Assembly (NCBI GenBank): GCA_002381645.1
Contig: DFXE01000020.1
Span: forward strand, 253,821-317,820
Direction of reading: 5' to 3'
DNA: 64,000 nt
Source of the DNA: Bacteroidales bacterium UBA4116
Lineage (GTDB): Bacteria > Bacteroidota > Bacteroidia > Bacteroidales > Tannerellaceae
The translations under genes were made by a program, and so were the position numbers. Each line of letters begins with the position of its first letter. The stretch's first letter is position 1. The notes beneath the pieces were generated by a model. That model was not told the origin of the DNA. It did no database searches and worked only from the letters and a program-made list of their open reading frames with translations. Of this stretch, positions 25,999-34,086 are shown one piece after another.

Positions 25999-28087
25999 AT
26001 TTGTAATTATCCGGACAAACTGTTACCATTTTTATCTCGCTTTCATCCTCTCTCGGGTATTGCACTTCGCTAAGAAGCAAATATTTTCCATCCTGATTCT
26101 TATCTGAATAAATACCGAATTGTGGCAGTAGGGCAACTGTTCCGCTTAATGTATGTTTTCTGTCTGCATAATTACTATATATCGTTCCAATAAGCAGTCG
26201 TTCCAACAGGTCATTATTACCCGCCCTATAGAATTTATTTATGAGATAGTTATTAGTACTATAGTAAAGCTGTCCAAGTGCCGTAGGAGAACTTTTGGGT
26301 AAGGTTCCCACAATGGTATCGATACTCATCTCTTCTTTTGCTGATTTGTTAAGCCACGCATTTTGCACTATATCGGCAGGCTTAATATCTTTACCGTTGC
26401 TGTCGACCAGTGTAATAACAGGTGGTTTGTAAAGAACCCAACGAGCTTGGTCATATATTTTCATTTTAATCTGCCACATGGTGTCGGATTTGTAATCATA
26501 CGTTTCCACTCCTGCCCCTATTTTGAGTTCAAGCCATCCTGTATATTGCGGCAGTTCGATAAGTTCGCCGGCTCCCTTCTTTTGAAACGAATCAGGCAAA
26601 TTATCCCTGTAGTAGCCAATAATGGGTTTATTTTGTTGCCATCCCCCTAATCCGGTGTTGCTTTTTCTATTGGAATAATCATAATATGCCAGATAAGCAT
26701 CTCCCCACTTTCCGGGTCCGCCTAACCAACTACATCTTCCACTACTACTGTAACTTCTACTGTTTTTTACACTTTTATTTTCCCAATGAAATATTTTCCC
26801 CTGAGTTGTGTGGAGATTTAATATAAAAGGTACATATGAAAAATTACACCAATCTTTGAGGTTTTCCATATTTCCTTCTTCATTCCCCTTTGCCTCCGGT
26901 TCAAAAGGATTATACCTGACGTCAAATAATAAGTCGAGCGATATTTTCAGTTTATAACTTTTACGTGTTTGCTCAGATGCATTTCCTATGTATGTACGTG
27001 CGGTTTGCATAATAAGTTCATCCATCTGAAAAACCGGTTTATTAAGATAGGATGTGTAGCTATTTGTAGATGCAGTATATGTTTGAACCGACCAGGCTAC
27101 TCCTGTTTCTTCGTTTCCTGAATAGATCGGATCTATATTAAAAAAACACGTTTTGTCTCCCTTAGTAATTCCTTCTCCTTTTTTATACAGGGTAATATCA
27201 AAACCTTTAGCTATTTTAGTGACATCTGTGGAAATTGCTATTTTTTTATGTTCATCTTTTAATGATACCTTATCAATTTGATTGGCGCATAAAGTCGTTT
27301 TCTCATAGGGGCTGAAAGTTATTTTTACGTTATTATAAACTTTATCAACTCCTAACACCGCATTGTTGTTTTCCCATGTTACTTCTGATGCTGTAAGTTG
27401 GGTACTTATTGCGTTAAGATCATATAGAATAATATTCCCTCCTTTTTGTATGATTCTCAACCCAAAAGGACGTAGCGTTTCTTCAAGCACTTCGCGCATG
27501 GTCATCGGCTCATTGTCTTCGTCAAAAAAATTGTCGCAAAGAATGGTTACATCATCAAGCAATCCTTTTGTATTTATACTAAAAACAGTTGTTGAGATAT
27601 GTGTAATAATATTATCATATTTTATGCCTGTGTAAAACAAGCAGTGCTGGATAATCTGCCGCATGGTCATAAAACCTGTACGGTTCCAATCAAGGCGGTC
27701 GAGGATAGCAAAGTCTGAAAAGGTCAGGGAAACGGTGTAATTATCATTGAAACTATATGGTTCCTCATATAACTCGGGGTCGAGGGCACCGCTCCAGTAA
27801 AGCTTTTTTTCACGCAAAACATTCATATAAATGGCGCCGGGTGCGATACTGTAAAGGTCGACGAACTGACGGTCGGTATCGGAATACAGGTTGAGAGTGG
27901 CGCTGCTGCCGCATACAGGTTCGAGCTTGTCTGTCTCCGCCCAGTCGATCTCCAGCGGCGATTCGCCGAAAGCAATTTTCCGGGGCGTGATGTCTCTGTT
28001 GCTTTTCACCACAATCTCCATCTCCCATAGAATACCGTTTACACTGGTAAATCCGCCGTAATATTGTATTTGGTATTCGTCATTCAT
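25979..28087 (-). CDS. Tail tip hub (Dit/Tal-like) protein, module 1
   Basis: A 702-aa protein whose start overlaps the tape measure stop by 4 bp. The N-terminal region (YYGGFTSVNGILWEMEIVVK and NLYSDTDRQFVDLYS) is beta-rich and followed by a hub-like region (MTMREVLEETLRPFGLRIIQ, resembling the segment where Tal proteins read evaluated degrees of a baseplate ring). It probably replaces separate Dit and Tal genes. The gene order in module 1 (tube, chaperone, tape measure, hub, fibre) is complete without a further baseplate gene. Confidence 0.7.
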   Translation of the reverse strand: MNDEYQIQYYGGFTSVNGILWEMEIVVKSNRDITPRKIAFGESPLEIDWAETDKLEPVCGSSATLNLYSDTDRQFVDLYSIAPGAIYMNVLREKKLYWSGALDPELYEEPYSFNDNYTVSLTFSDFAILDRLDWNRTGFMTMRQIIQHCLFYTGIKYDNIITHISTTVFSINTKGLLDDVTILCDNFFDEDNEPMTMREVLEETLRPFGLRIIQKGGNIILYDLNAISTQLTASEVTWENNNAVLGVDKVYNNVKITFSPYEKTTLCANQIDKVSLKDEHKKIAISTDVTKIAKGFDITLYKKGEGITKGDKTCFFNIDPIYSGNEETGVAWSVQTYTASTNSYTSYLNKPVFQMDELIMQTARTYIGNASEQTRKSYKLKISLDLLFDVRYNPFEPEAKGNEEGNMENLKDWCNFSYVPFILNLHTTQGKIFHWENKSVKNSRSYSSSGRCSWLGGPGKWGDAYLAYYDYSNRKSNTGLGGWQQNKPIIGYYRDNLPDSFQKKGAGELIELPQYTGWLELKIGAGVETYDYKSDTMWQIKMKIYDQARWVLYKPPVITLVDSNGKDIKPADIVQNAWLNKSAKEEMSIDTIVGTLPKSSPTALGQLYYSTNNYLINKFYRAGNNDLLERLLIGTIYSNYADRKHTLSGTVALLPQFGIYSDKNQDGKYLLLSEVQYPREDESEIKMVTVCPDNYKCVEFTD

Positions 28088-29736
28088 CGTGTCCGCTGAT
28101 TTACCTGGTTCATTTTTTGCATTACACCCACTAATTCGCGCCCGGAAATCTTAAACTCTACCTGTCCGCCTCCGTATGAATCGCGGGGTTCGATCAATGA
28201 CCTCAGTTTATTTAAAGGGGCAATTACTTCAGGGTTTCCGGATGCTCCGGCATATTCTCCTACCAGTGCCAGTGTAGGCCCAAAAGCAATACCTCCCATT
28301 GCCATTGCTTTGGGTTTTGGAATCGTGGCGATAGCAGCGAGAACGGATGCTATGGCCGCTATTGCAAGTATGGGTCCTACAATCGGGATGGAAGAGACTG
28401 CTGCAGCCGCACCCGTAGCCGCCTGTGAAGCGCTACTGCTGCTTTGCGCATTGGATGCGGAAATTTGGGTAGTAGCCAAGGCTATAATCTGGGGAATAGC
28501 TTCAGTTATTACTTTTATTAAATTCGCTCCCCAGGTTAACCATGCACCGGCACTTTCACCTACAACTTTGGATAAACTTTGCATGGTACTCGAGATACCG
28601 TTGATCCCTTCATTATATGATTCGAAAAAACCTTTATTGCTGAAGGTTTTTTGTAATGCATCGGATGTTTCTTTGGTTACATCTTCTATAGAGTTGTCTA
28701 CATTGAAGTTTACAGGTATTTCTACCGGTTTTACACTTGTATCTAATATATCCGACACTTCCTGGGGAAATTCTACCACGACAGGTTCTATCTTTATTTG
28801 ATCCAGATCAGACATTTGTTGACCAAAATCCTGCAGCATACCCAGGTTATTATCCAATTCCGAGTTTTGATTTTTCAATGCTGCAGAAAAAAGTTCCGTA
28901 CCTGTTAAAGCATCAGTTTGAGCAGATGCTACTACCTGCGAAGTTATTGCCAACCCTTTATTAGACTCAACAACTTGCTCCTGTATTCCTAAAAGAGCCT
29001 TTAATTTATTCCATATAGGGGATAAAACCGATGAAACTTTCTCAAAGGCTTTAACCAGGCTGTCCCAAATAGCAGAAGCTAAGTTTTTCACTCCTGACCA
29101 AGCGTTATCGACTATTTGTTTGAAAGAGTCGCATTTATTGTAAGCTACGATAAAAGCTGTTACTAACGTTCCGATAGCCGTTACTACTAAACCGATAGGA
29201 TTAGCTTTCATAACTGCATTCAAAATGCGTTGCGCACCGGCTAAAGCTCTTGTGGCTATAGCAGCAGTACGTTCCGCCGCTACTTTTATCTGCGTTACGG
29301 TAACAGATGCTTTGTCGGCTAATATATTTTTAAGTTTAATATCTTTAAAAACTTCATGGATAGTAATAACTGAAGCAACGATGCCGGTTAAATCCGCTAA
29401 AGCATTCAGATATTCGGTAAGCGTCAGGTTAGTGTCTGACAACCCGGTCTGAGTTTCCGTTATTTTTTCCTGAAACTCAGTCATTACTCCTATGTTTGCC
29501 TGTGTAACTTCATTTAACTGGACCTGCATAATATTAATAGCTTCAAAAGCAGAACCCGCCTGGGTTACTTTTTCCATTGCTTCAGCTATCCGGGAACAGC
29601 TTTGTGCGGCCAACTCACCGGTAGTATAAAATTGTTCTACAGACGCAATCAGGTTGTCGAAATTAATGGTTAGCACGTCTACTGAACCTGCCATTTTTTT
29701 CAAGCCTTCATCCATCTGGTTAATTTTGTCATTCAT
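28084..29736 (-). CDS. Tape measure protein, module 1
   Basis: A 550-aa protein with an N-terminal coiled coil (about 1-110), a hydrophobic Ala/Val stretch (about 185-210, IGLVVTAIGTLVTAFIVAY), a middle helical part, and a second hydrophobic Ala/Ile-rich segment (about 455-480) followed by AMAMGGIAFGPTLALVGEYA, a phrase typical of tape measure C-termini. It lies between the chaperone pair and the hub. At about 0.15 nm per residue the tail would be near 80 nm. It shares no clear similarity with the 714-aa tape measure of module 2. Confidence 0.85.
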   Translation of the reverse strand: MNDKINQMDEGLKKMAGSVDVLTINFDNLIASVEQFYTTGELAAQSCSRIAEAMEKVTQAGSAFEAINIMQVQLNEVTQANIGVMTEFQEKITETQTGLSDTNLTLTEYLNALADLTGIVASVITIHEVFKDIKLKNILADKASVTVTQIKVAAERTAAIATRALAGAQRILNAVMKANPIGLVVTAIGTLVTAFIVAYNKCDSFKQIVDNAWSGVKNLASAIWDSLVKAFEKVSSVLSPIWNKLKALLGIQEQVVESNKGLAITSQVVASAQTDALTGTELFSAALKNQNSELDNNLGMLQDFGQQMSDLDQIKIEPVVVEFPQEVSDILDTSVKPVEIPVNFNVDNSIEDVTKETSDALQKTFSNKGFFESYNEGINGISSTMQSLSKVVGESAGAWLTWGANLIKVITEAIPQIIALATTQISASNAQSSSSASQAATGAAAAVSSIPIVGPILAIAAIASVLAAIATIPKPKAMAMGGIAFGPTLALVGEYAGASGNPEVIAPLNKLRSLIEPRDSYGGGQVEFKISGRELVGVMQKMNQVNQRTR

Positions 29737-29762
29737 ATTTTATATATTTTGAAAAGGTATGA

Positions 29763-30038
29763 TTAATCTCCATACCTTTCTTTTATTCGTTCAATGTCTA
29801 TTTTGCTACATACTTCCTGTTCCGGATCCCAATCGAAACGGATCAGATCTTGTGGAGTTATCCGTTTATTCCCGGTATATGGAGCAAGTATGCAATGACC
29901 CAGAAAACGGGTTTGTTCCCATCTGACGCGGTATCTTACCGTTTCCAGTTCATTCCATTCCGCATAGATTTCATTAAATTCACTTAGGGTGAGGCTGTAG
30001 GTTTCTTCGAGGGATAACCCGATGACACCTACAGCCAT
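29763..30038 (-). CDS. Tail assembly chaperone, second (T) part, module 1
   Basis: A 91-aa domain with SLEETYSLTLSEFNEIYAEW, typical of the T domain found before tape measure genes. The frame stays open upstream past its ATG (reading GISINKLIGMAVG) to the A9 tract of the preceding gene. It is therefore most likely expressed as the end of a -1 frameshift fusion, though the ATG at 30038 could also be used. Confidence 0.8.
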   Translation of the reverse strand: MAVGVIGLSLEETYSLTLSEFNEIYAEWNELETVRYRVRWEQTRFLGHCILAPYTGNKRITPQDLIRFDWDPEQEVCSKIDIERIKERYGD

Positions 30039-30058
30039 ACCAATAAGTTTATTGATAC

Positions 30059-30367
30059 TTATTCCTTTTTTTTTGTATCGGAATCCGGATCTGCGGTTGC
30101 TTTACCAAACAAACCTTCCACCAACTGCGGCATTTCTTCAATTAGGATATAATCTGCCATTTCCTCAAAATTGTCATATGGAAAATCTACTTTTTCGCGT
30201 CTGCAAGCACTACGTGCACAATGGTACAGAAGTGTTGCCACAGAAGCCATATTATCTGTTCTTAACTGAGATATTTCTTCACCTGTCTCCCGCTGATAAG
30301 CGGACATGGCGCCCAAAGTCAGCATACAAGGGTATTGTACACCATTAATGGAGATTGTAGTCCTCAT
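30059..30367 (-). CDS. Tail assembly chaperone, first (G-like) part, module 1
   Basis: A 102-aa protein directly after the tail tube gene (7-bp gap). It has TISINGVQYPCMLTLGAMSAYQ and then a helical region, as in phage tail assembly chaperones that bind the tape measure. The C-terminus is encoded by ACA AAA AAA AAG GAA TAA, giving TKKKE and a stop, with a frameshift heptamer in register. Confidence 0.8.
   Translation of the reverse strand: MRTTISINGVQYPCMLTLGAMSAYQRETGEEISQLRTDNMASVATLLYHCARSACRREKVDFPYDNFEEMADYILIEEMPQLVEGLFGKATADPDSDTKKKE
30065..30071 (-). other. Programmed -1 frameshift heptamer A AAA AAG
   Basis: The heptamer sits in the correct register (A_AAA_AAG) five codons or fewer before the stop of the G-like chaperone. 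A -1 slip continues as GGA ATA AGT ATC AAT AAA CTT ATT GGT ATG and enters the T-domain frame without a stop. A AAA AAG is the classic bacterial slippery sequence, and lambda-type G/GT frameshifting at this place is the rule in long-tailed phages. Confidence 0.85.
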
Positions 30368-30374
30368 TTTTTAA

Positions 30375-30818
30375 TTATTTTGTTACAGTTTGAATCTCAC
30401 CGGTATTATCAAATGTTGCGCTGCAGGTAGCATCTTCGCCTGCTTGTGATGATTGTTCCAGGCTTGTAATCACAAACATTCCTTCTTCATATTTGTCGCC
30501 TGTTTGCTCATTAGCAAAACCATATTTCAACTTAACCGGCTCACGTTTCTTCATCAATTCCACCAGCTTATCATACGTAAAGCCTTCTCCAAACATAACC
30601 AAAGCATCCGCTTTGATCTGTACTGATAATTTGGTTACTTTCTTTTCACTGAATGCACCATTTGCAGTATCTTTTGTTACACGTTCCTTTGTTTCTCCGC
30701 TATAGGTGATTGTATGATTTGTTGCCGCTGCCTGAGGCTGATAAACGGGTGATGCATCACTTCCTGTCTTGATATAAAGCATTAAATCTCCACCTTCTAC
30801 ATATCCACTTCTTGCCAT
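30375..30818 (-). CDS. Major tail tube protein, module 1
   Basis: A 147-aa beta-rich protein resembling the TP901-1-type major tail protein family (MLYIKTGSDASPVYQPQAAATNHTITYSGETKER, then EGMFVITSLEQSSQAGEDATCSATFDNTGEI). It opens the module 1 operon about 180 nt below a conserved late promoter. It forms the tube of the first tail. Nothing resembling a connector, capsid or portal gene precedes it. Confidence 0.85.
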   Translation of the reverse strand: MARSGYVEGGDLMLYIKTGSDASPVYQPQAAATNHTITYSGETKERVTKDTANGAFSEKKVTKLSVQIKADALVMFGEGFTYDKLVELMKKREPVKLKYGFANEQTGDKYEEGMFVITSLEQSSQAGEDATCSATFDNTGEIQTVTK

Positions 30819-31006
30819 AATTGTAATTTTTAATTTGAATGTTTAAATAAATTGTAATTTGTTATTAATATTCTGCAGAAATATTTTCAATTGTTTGTTA
30901 CGTTAAAAAGACTAGTGATTATTTTATAACTTTTCATCAAATACTAATCGGATTCATTTATTGGAATCCTCCTATCGTATTTTTGTCTTTTCTTTTGGTA
31001 ATACTA

Positions 31007-31077
31007 CAAAGTAAAGGCTATAGCGTACACAAAACCGGAATCGTTGCAAGGGTTGCCCAAAAGTATGCAACCCTTGC
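31007..31077 (-). promoter_or_regulatory. Late promoter of tail module 1 with paired activator-like dyads
   Basis: Read leftward: dyads at 31067-31077 and 31046-31056, 11 bp, TTTTG (31030-31034), 15 bp, TTACTTTG (31007-31014). The two dyads are also inverted copies of each other, giving a perfect 12-bp inverted repeat (31045-31056 and 31067-31078). The run from 31015 to 31045 is almost identical to the matching part of the module 2 promoter. Confidence 0.75.
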
Positions 31078-31705
31078 ATAATTAGGTTATTCCATAACAG
31101 GCATATCAAGACCTTTCTACCACTGGCGAAAGATAATTACCCACCTTTATGATTTTGATTGGTTGAAAAAACACAATAACTAAAACCCTTTAAAAGCAGT
31201 TGGTTTGACATATATCAAGGGAAAATGAATTTTACTGAACAGGAAAATTTTCATGGCTGGTCAGAAAAATATTTTTTCATCGGCAGGTAATTTAAAGATT
31301 TTGTAAAAGAAATACAATAAGTATATGCGGGTGTATGCTGTTGGAGTTATTATTAAAGGCATCGTTTAAGCGGTTACGATCATTCAAAATCTGTATAGCC
31401 TCTTTTTTTGGTCTGGAACAGTTTTTTTAATTGAATATATATATAATAGTAATAGTCACGACAGTACATACAATAATAAATCAAAATGATTATCCATTTC
31501 CAATTTTCAATCCCATGCAAATACCATTTTGCAACCACCCATCACCTCTATATGCTCGAGTTTTTCATTGGAGTGGAACCAGCTCCCAAATACTGCACGG
31601 ATACAGATGGTTCATCTACATTTTAACTTTTTATTATATAACCGGGGAGTTACACACAGTATCCATAGGGGAAAAAGCAGTAGTTACCCTTAGGCTTTAT
31701 ATCAC

Positions 31706-31737
31706 AAAAACCCGTAGTGACTTAAATGCACTACAGG
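31706..31737 (-). terminator. Terminator of the lysis operon
   Basis: On the minus strand CCTGTAGTG pairs with CACTACGGG (one G-U pair) around a 9-nt loop and is followed by UUUUUG. It lies about 160 bp beyond the last lysis gene and before the module 1 promoter. Confidence 0.7.
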
Positions 31738-31894
31738 TTCAACTATACAAAAATGAATTGGATTATTATTTGGTTTTAATTAATCTATTGAGTATAAATA
31801 TTTCATCGTTAAATTTAAGGAAAGGAATCTAGGTAAAATCTTCCCACCCTTCTATGCGATACCTATTGATTTGCAAGACTGTTTTCGTTCATTG

Positions 31895-32407
31895 TCATTT
31901 TCTTTTAATTAGTAATAAAATAATCATGATCATAAATATTCCCGCTAACACCCCATAGATAAACCATCTGAGTGGTGATAGAGCAGGTTTGGATTGTTTT
32001 TGTTCCTGTAAGGTGTCGTTGCGGACATTCTTCAGTTCCGATTCGTAGTGCCATACGAGGCGTTGAAGGCTGTCGCATATGGCGGTTACAAGAATGGTAT
32101 CGTTCAGCCTGACGATTGTTGCCGAGGCTTGCCCACTACGTTGGGTGTAATTGACTCCTGTAGGAAGATTATGGAGGTCGTCCGTCCGTATCATCAGCGT
32201 CGCCCGGCTGGACGGTACGGTCGCGGGGACGACGGTTAGTTTTTGCGCGATCCGCAAACTTTCGGTTGTTACCTGCTGCCGTATCGTTTTTGTACTTCTG
32301 CAACTCTGTGCGGACAGGGCATATATCGTAATAACGACAAGAGTGATAACGGAGGAGGATACGTTCAAACGTGTTGACAGATTCGCGCAATTTTTTAATT
32401 TCTTCAT
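31895..32407 (-). CDS. Rz1/spanin-like membrane protein (lysis)
   Basis: A 170-aa protein with an N-terminal hydrophobic segment ending LSAQSC (possible weak lipobox, Cys36), a central region with NDTILVTAICDSLQRLVWHYESELKNVR, and a C-terminal transmembrane helix followed by IKRK. It overlaps the upstream gene by 239 bp in another frame, like lambda Rz/Rz1. It may be the outer partner of a two-component spanin, although a membrane-spanning C-terminus is unusual for an o-spanin. The true start could lie further in, at Met72, which would shrink the overlap. Confidence 0.55.
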   Translation of the reverse strand: MKKLKNCANLSTRLNVSSSVITLVVITIYALSAQSCRSTKTIRQQVTTESLRIAQKLTVVPATVPSSRATLMIRTDDLHNLPTGVNYTQRSGQASATIVRLNDTILVTAICDSLQRLVWHYESELKNVRNDTLQEQKQSKPALSPLRWFIYGVLAGIFMIMIILLLIKRK

Positions 32408-32579
32408 TTTGTTCTAAAAGTGCTTCATTGTTACTATGTGCTATTTCTTCCCATACATCGCGCGTATCGGCAATTGCCTGCGCCTTTTTTAATTTGCGGT
32501 ATTGGAGGAATAAAACGATATTCCACACTCCGAAACCAGTCGCCAGAAGCGATTGTATGACATCTGTAATCTGGAGCAT
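32169..32579 (-). CDS. Membrane-anchored coiled-coil lysis protein (i-spanin or holin candidate)
   Basis: A 136-aa protein with one N-terminal transmembrane segment (about residues 8-26), a coiled coil (about 30-75) and the paired-Cys phrase YHSCRYYDICPVRTEL. N-in anchor plus periplasmic coiled coil is the layout of an i-spanin; holin function cannot be excluded. It lies between the lysozyme gene (6-bp gap) and the overlapping spanin-like gene. The last 30 residues are Arg/Asp-rich and overlap the next reading frame. Confidence 0.55.
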   Translation of the reverse strand: MLQITDVIQSLLATGFGVWNIVLFLQYRKLKKAQAIADTRDVWEEIAHSNNEALLEQNEEIKKLRESVNTFERILLRYHSCRYYDICPVRTELQKYKNDTAAGNNRKFADRAKTNRRPRDRTVQPGDADDTDGRPP

Positions 32580-32585
32580 AGGTTA

Positions 32586-33017
32586 TCATACGGCTTCGAA
32601 ATACAATTCGGTTTCCGCACGGCGGCGGCGGAGCAGTCCGGCGAGAATCATTCCCCCGGCTTTATTCCAGCGGGCAAATTCGCCTTTAATATTTAAGTTA
32701 GCCGGATTGGCTTTAACACATTTAAGTAGAGTGGACCGGCAGAAGGCGGTTTCGCCGACATTAAAAACGAAAGAGACTAATGCGTCAAACTGGTTTTGAT
32801 TTATTCCCATACACTCACGGTTCACCACCTTTTCTACCGGTTCCAGATCTTTTTTAAGAAAATGTTCCGCCTGTTCTTCGGTAATTATATCACCTTCTTT
32901 TACACCTTTGGTGTGTCCATAACCAATTGTCCATACACCAGCGGGACAGCGGTAAGCTTCCAGGCGAAGGCCTTCGAAACGTTTTATCAGGTTTATTCCT
33001 TTATAACTTGTTTTCAT
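32586..33017 (-). CDS. GH24 phage-type lysozyme (endolysin)
   Basis: The chosen start is MKTSYKGINL, because the extra 14 codons upstream extend into a leader made of a dispersed repeat. The 143-aa enzyme has the GH24 signature: catalytic Glu15 in RFEGLRLEAY, then 8 residues to Cys24, then 5 residues to Thr30, with WTIGYGHT. This Glu-8aa-Cys/Asp-5aa-Thr pattern is that of T4 and P21-like lysozymes, which cleave peptidoglycan between MurNAc and GlcNAc. No signal or SAR anchor is visible, so it needs a holin for export. It is the first gene of the lysis operon. Confidence 0.9.
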   Translation of the reverse strand: MKTSYKGINLIKRFEGLRLEAYRCPAGVWTIGYGHTKGVKEGDIITEEQAEHFLKKDLEPVEKVVNRECMGINQNQFDALVSFVFNVGETAFCRSTLLKCVKANPANLNIKGEFARWNKAGGMILAGLLRRRRAETELYFEAV

Positions 33018-33038
33018 TGTTATATACTTATTTAGTTT

Positions 33039-33070
33039 AAACACGGAGCCACAGGGCACACAGGGTTTCT
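33039..33070. repeat. Copy of a dispersed CACGGAGCCACAGGGCACACAG-type repeat
   Basis: The text ACACGGAGCCACAGGG, continuing GCACACAGGG, resembles short low-complexity words that I recall from many Bacteroidota intergenic regions. It lies in the leader of the lysozyme mRNA. A related stretch (CCGTGTTTATCTGTGTTCAC) is at 451-470. Confidence 0.4.
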
Positions 33071-33158
33071 GATTTATCCCGAGAAATATGCTTCTTAAAA
33101 GAACCTGGTGATGCCGGGGCCCGTGTTTGTATTCTTTATGTTTAATACTCCCATATCA

Positions 33159-33229
33159 CAAAAATACTGTGTTTTTGTACACAAAACAGGATTCAGTGCA
33201 TCTGTTGCACAGTACTGTGCAAGCCTTAC
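33159..33229 (-). promoter_or_regulatory. Late promoter of the lysis operon
   Basis: Read leftward: dyads at 33219-33229 and 33198-33208, 11 bp, TTTTG (33182-33186), 15 bp, then TATTTTTG (33159-33166), a perfect -7 box. The geometry is identical to the two tail promoters. The same pair of dyads also faces the gene at 33309. Confidence 0.75.
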
Positions 33230-33268
33230 ATACTTTTTATTTTTCTGTTGTAAATACCTCTTACTTTG
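33198..33268 (+). promoter_or_regulatory. Divergent late promoter for the putative tail terminator gene
   Basis: Read rightward: the shared dyads, 11 bp (33230-33240), TTTTC (33241-33245), 15 bp, TTACTTTG (33261-33268). The spacing equals that of the three leftward late promoters, so one operator pair probably serves both directions. Confidence 0.6.
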
Positions 33269-33308
33269 TAAATGAACAGAAATAATAAACCCGAAAAATT
33301 AATTCAGT

Positions 33309-33764
33309 ATGGTACATGATTTAACAGTTACAGCCCCCCTTGAACAGGTGTATGATTTAGTAGCACAACAACTTATGGGAATGGAAGATACAAACGGCCA
33401 GCCCGTATTCAACTATGTAGGGATGTGGACAAAACAACCGGACGACGAACTTCAGCCTGCTCCATTTCCTTTACCTGCCGCACTGGTGGAATTATCGAGC
33501 GTGGAATGGGATATGATCGGCGAAGACGACGAGACAGCCATAGTTATCCTTACCCTACATGTATTGGATACGCAACAAAATGAGAATGATTTTTCCGCTT
33601 ACCGTTTATCGCATGCAGCGGAAAAGGAAATTAAATCGATTGGAAATGTAAGTATCGGTGAGCCTATTAAGGTTTCAACCCTTGTTGACAATGCACAGGC
33701 CGCTTACTTACGTATAAGTGAAACGTATAACCTGTACACTGTAAACCGGTTGTCAGAACACTGA
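33309..33764 (+). CDS. Putative tail terminator/completion protein
   Basis: A 151-aa protein on the opposite strand to the tail genes, transcribed from a mirror copy of the late promoter. It has an N-terminal helix (LEQVYDLVAQQLMGM), then FPLPAALVELSSVEWDMIG and AIVILTLHVLDT. The order 'pro-ala-val-glu-phe plus a following beta strand of ILTLHV type' is what I recall of gpU-like tail terminator proteins. These cap the tube when it reaches tape measure length. A headless tail still needs such a cap, and no other candidate exists in the element. The call is an inference from pattern and regulation. It overlaps the next gene convergently by 12 bp. Confidence 0.5.
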   Translation: MVHDLTVTAPLEQVYDLVAQQLMGMEDTNGQPVFNYVGMWTKQPDDELQPAPFPLPAALVELSSVEWDMIGEDDETAIVILTLHVLDTQQNENDFSAYRLSHAAEKEIKSIGNVSIGEPIKVSTLVDNAQAAYLRISETYNLYTVNRLSEH

Positions 33765-33977
33765 AAGTGAGTCGCGTTGTCCGGCCTCGTTTTTTTTCAG
33801 CTGTCCTTTGGCGTTTGTGGCAAGATAATTGTTATATGTACGGAGGGAAATGAAATAACGGGGCCGGATAATATTTTCGAATACCCATTGCTGCGATGCG
33901 CCTTTACGGGTGTGTTGTAATGTAATTTCCTGAATTTCAAGAATCTTCACCAGTAAATTTTGTTTTGAATAAGCCAT
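33753..33977 (-). CDS. Small helical protein, candidate activator of the late promoters
   Basis: A 74-aa basic protein (LLVKILEIQEITLQHTRKGA, then WVFENIIRPRYFISLRTYNNYL). The C-terminal half looks like a helix-turn-helix recognition unit, but no family is recognised with certainty. It has its own promoter (34029-34056) and a repressor-like operator (34002-34016), and lies between early and late genes. This makes it the best candidate for the factor binding the GCAWNNNTTGC dyads. A structural role cannot be excluded. Confidence 0.5.
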   Translation of the reverse strand: MAYSKQNLLVKILEIQEITLQHTRKGASQQWVFENIIRPRYFISLRTYNNYLATNAKGQLKKNEAGQRDSLSVF

Positions 33978-34001
33978 ACCTTGAATTTTTTTAATTGATT
34001 A

Positions 34002-34016
34002 TACAGAATAAATGTA
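34002..34016. promoter_or_regulatory. Operator-like site (TACAGAATAAATGTA)
   Basis: Matches the site at 35454-35470 in 12 of 14 positions (ACAGAATAnnTGTA) and lies at or just after the expected transcription start of the 33753-33977 gene. Proposed binding site of the 35513 repressor. Confidence 0.45.
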
Positions 34017-34028
34017 AAAACACTTATA

Positions 34029-34056
34029 CAAATATAATCATTTTAAATATACAAAA
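34029..34056 (-). promoter_or_regulatory. Promoter of the candidate activator gene
   Basis: On the minus strand TTTTG (34052-34056), 15 bp, TATATTTG (34029-34036). The spacing equals that of the late promoters, but no upstream GCAWNNNTTGC dyad is present. Confidence 0.5.
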
Positions 34057-34086
34057 CAAGATTTTTCTGTGTTTTTTGGCAATGAA

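Larger units (their letters stand above)
30819..31894. other. Gene-poor interval between the lysis operon and module 1
   Basis: About 1.1 kb with no convincing gene. It holds the module 1 late promoter (31007-31077) and the terminator of the lysis operon (31706-31737). The stretch 31080-31700 shows no further gene, tRNA or repeat that I can recognise. A complete phage would have terminase, portal and capsid genes in the equivalent place. Confidence 0.7.

Noticed and set aside
1097..31000. A contractile injection system or R-type tailocin
   Set aside because: No sheath, spike, baseplate wedge or AAA+ ATPase gene was found, and the tape measure and tip layout is that of flexible long tails.
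31431..31832. A 133-codon plus-strand reading frame in the gap before module 1
   Set aside because: It contains the lysis terminator hairpin, shows no domain or ribosome binding site, and has a composition typical of AT-rich non-coding DNA.
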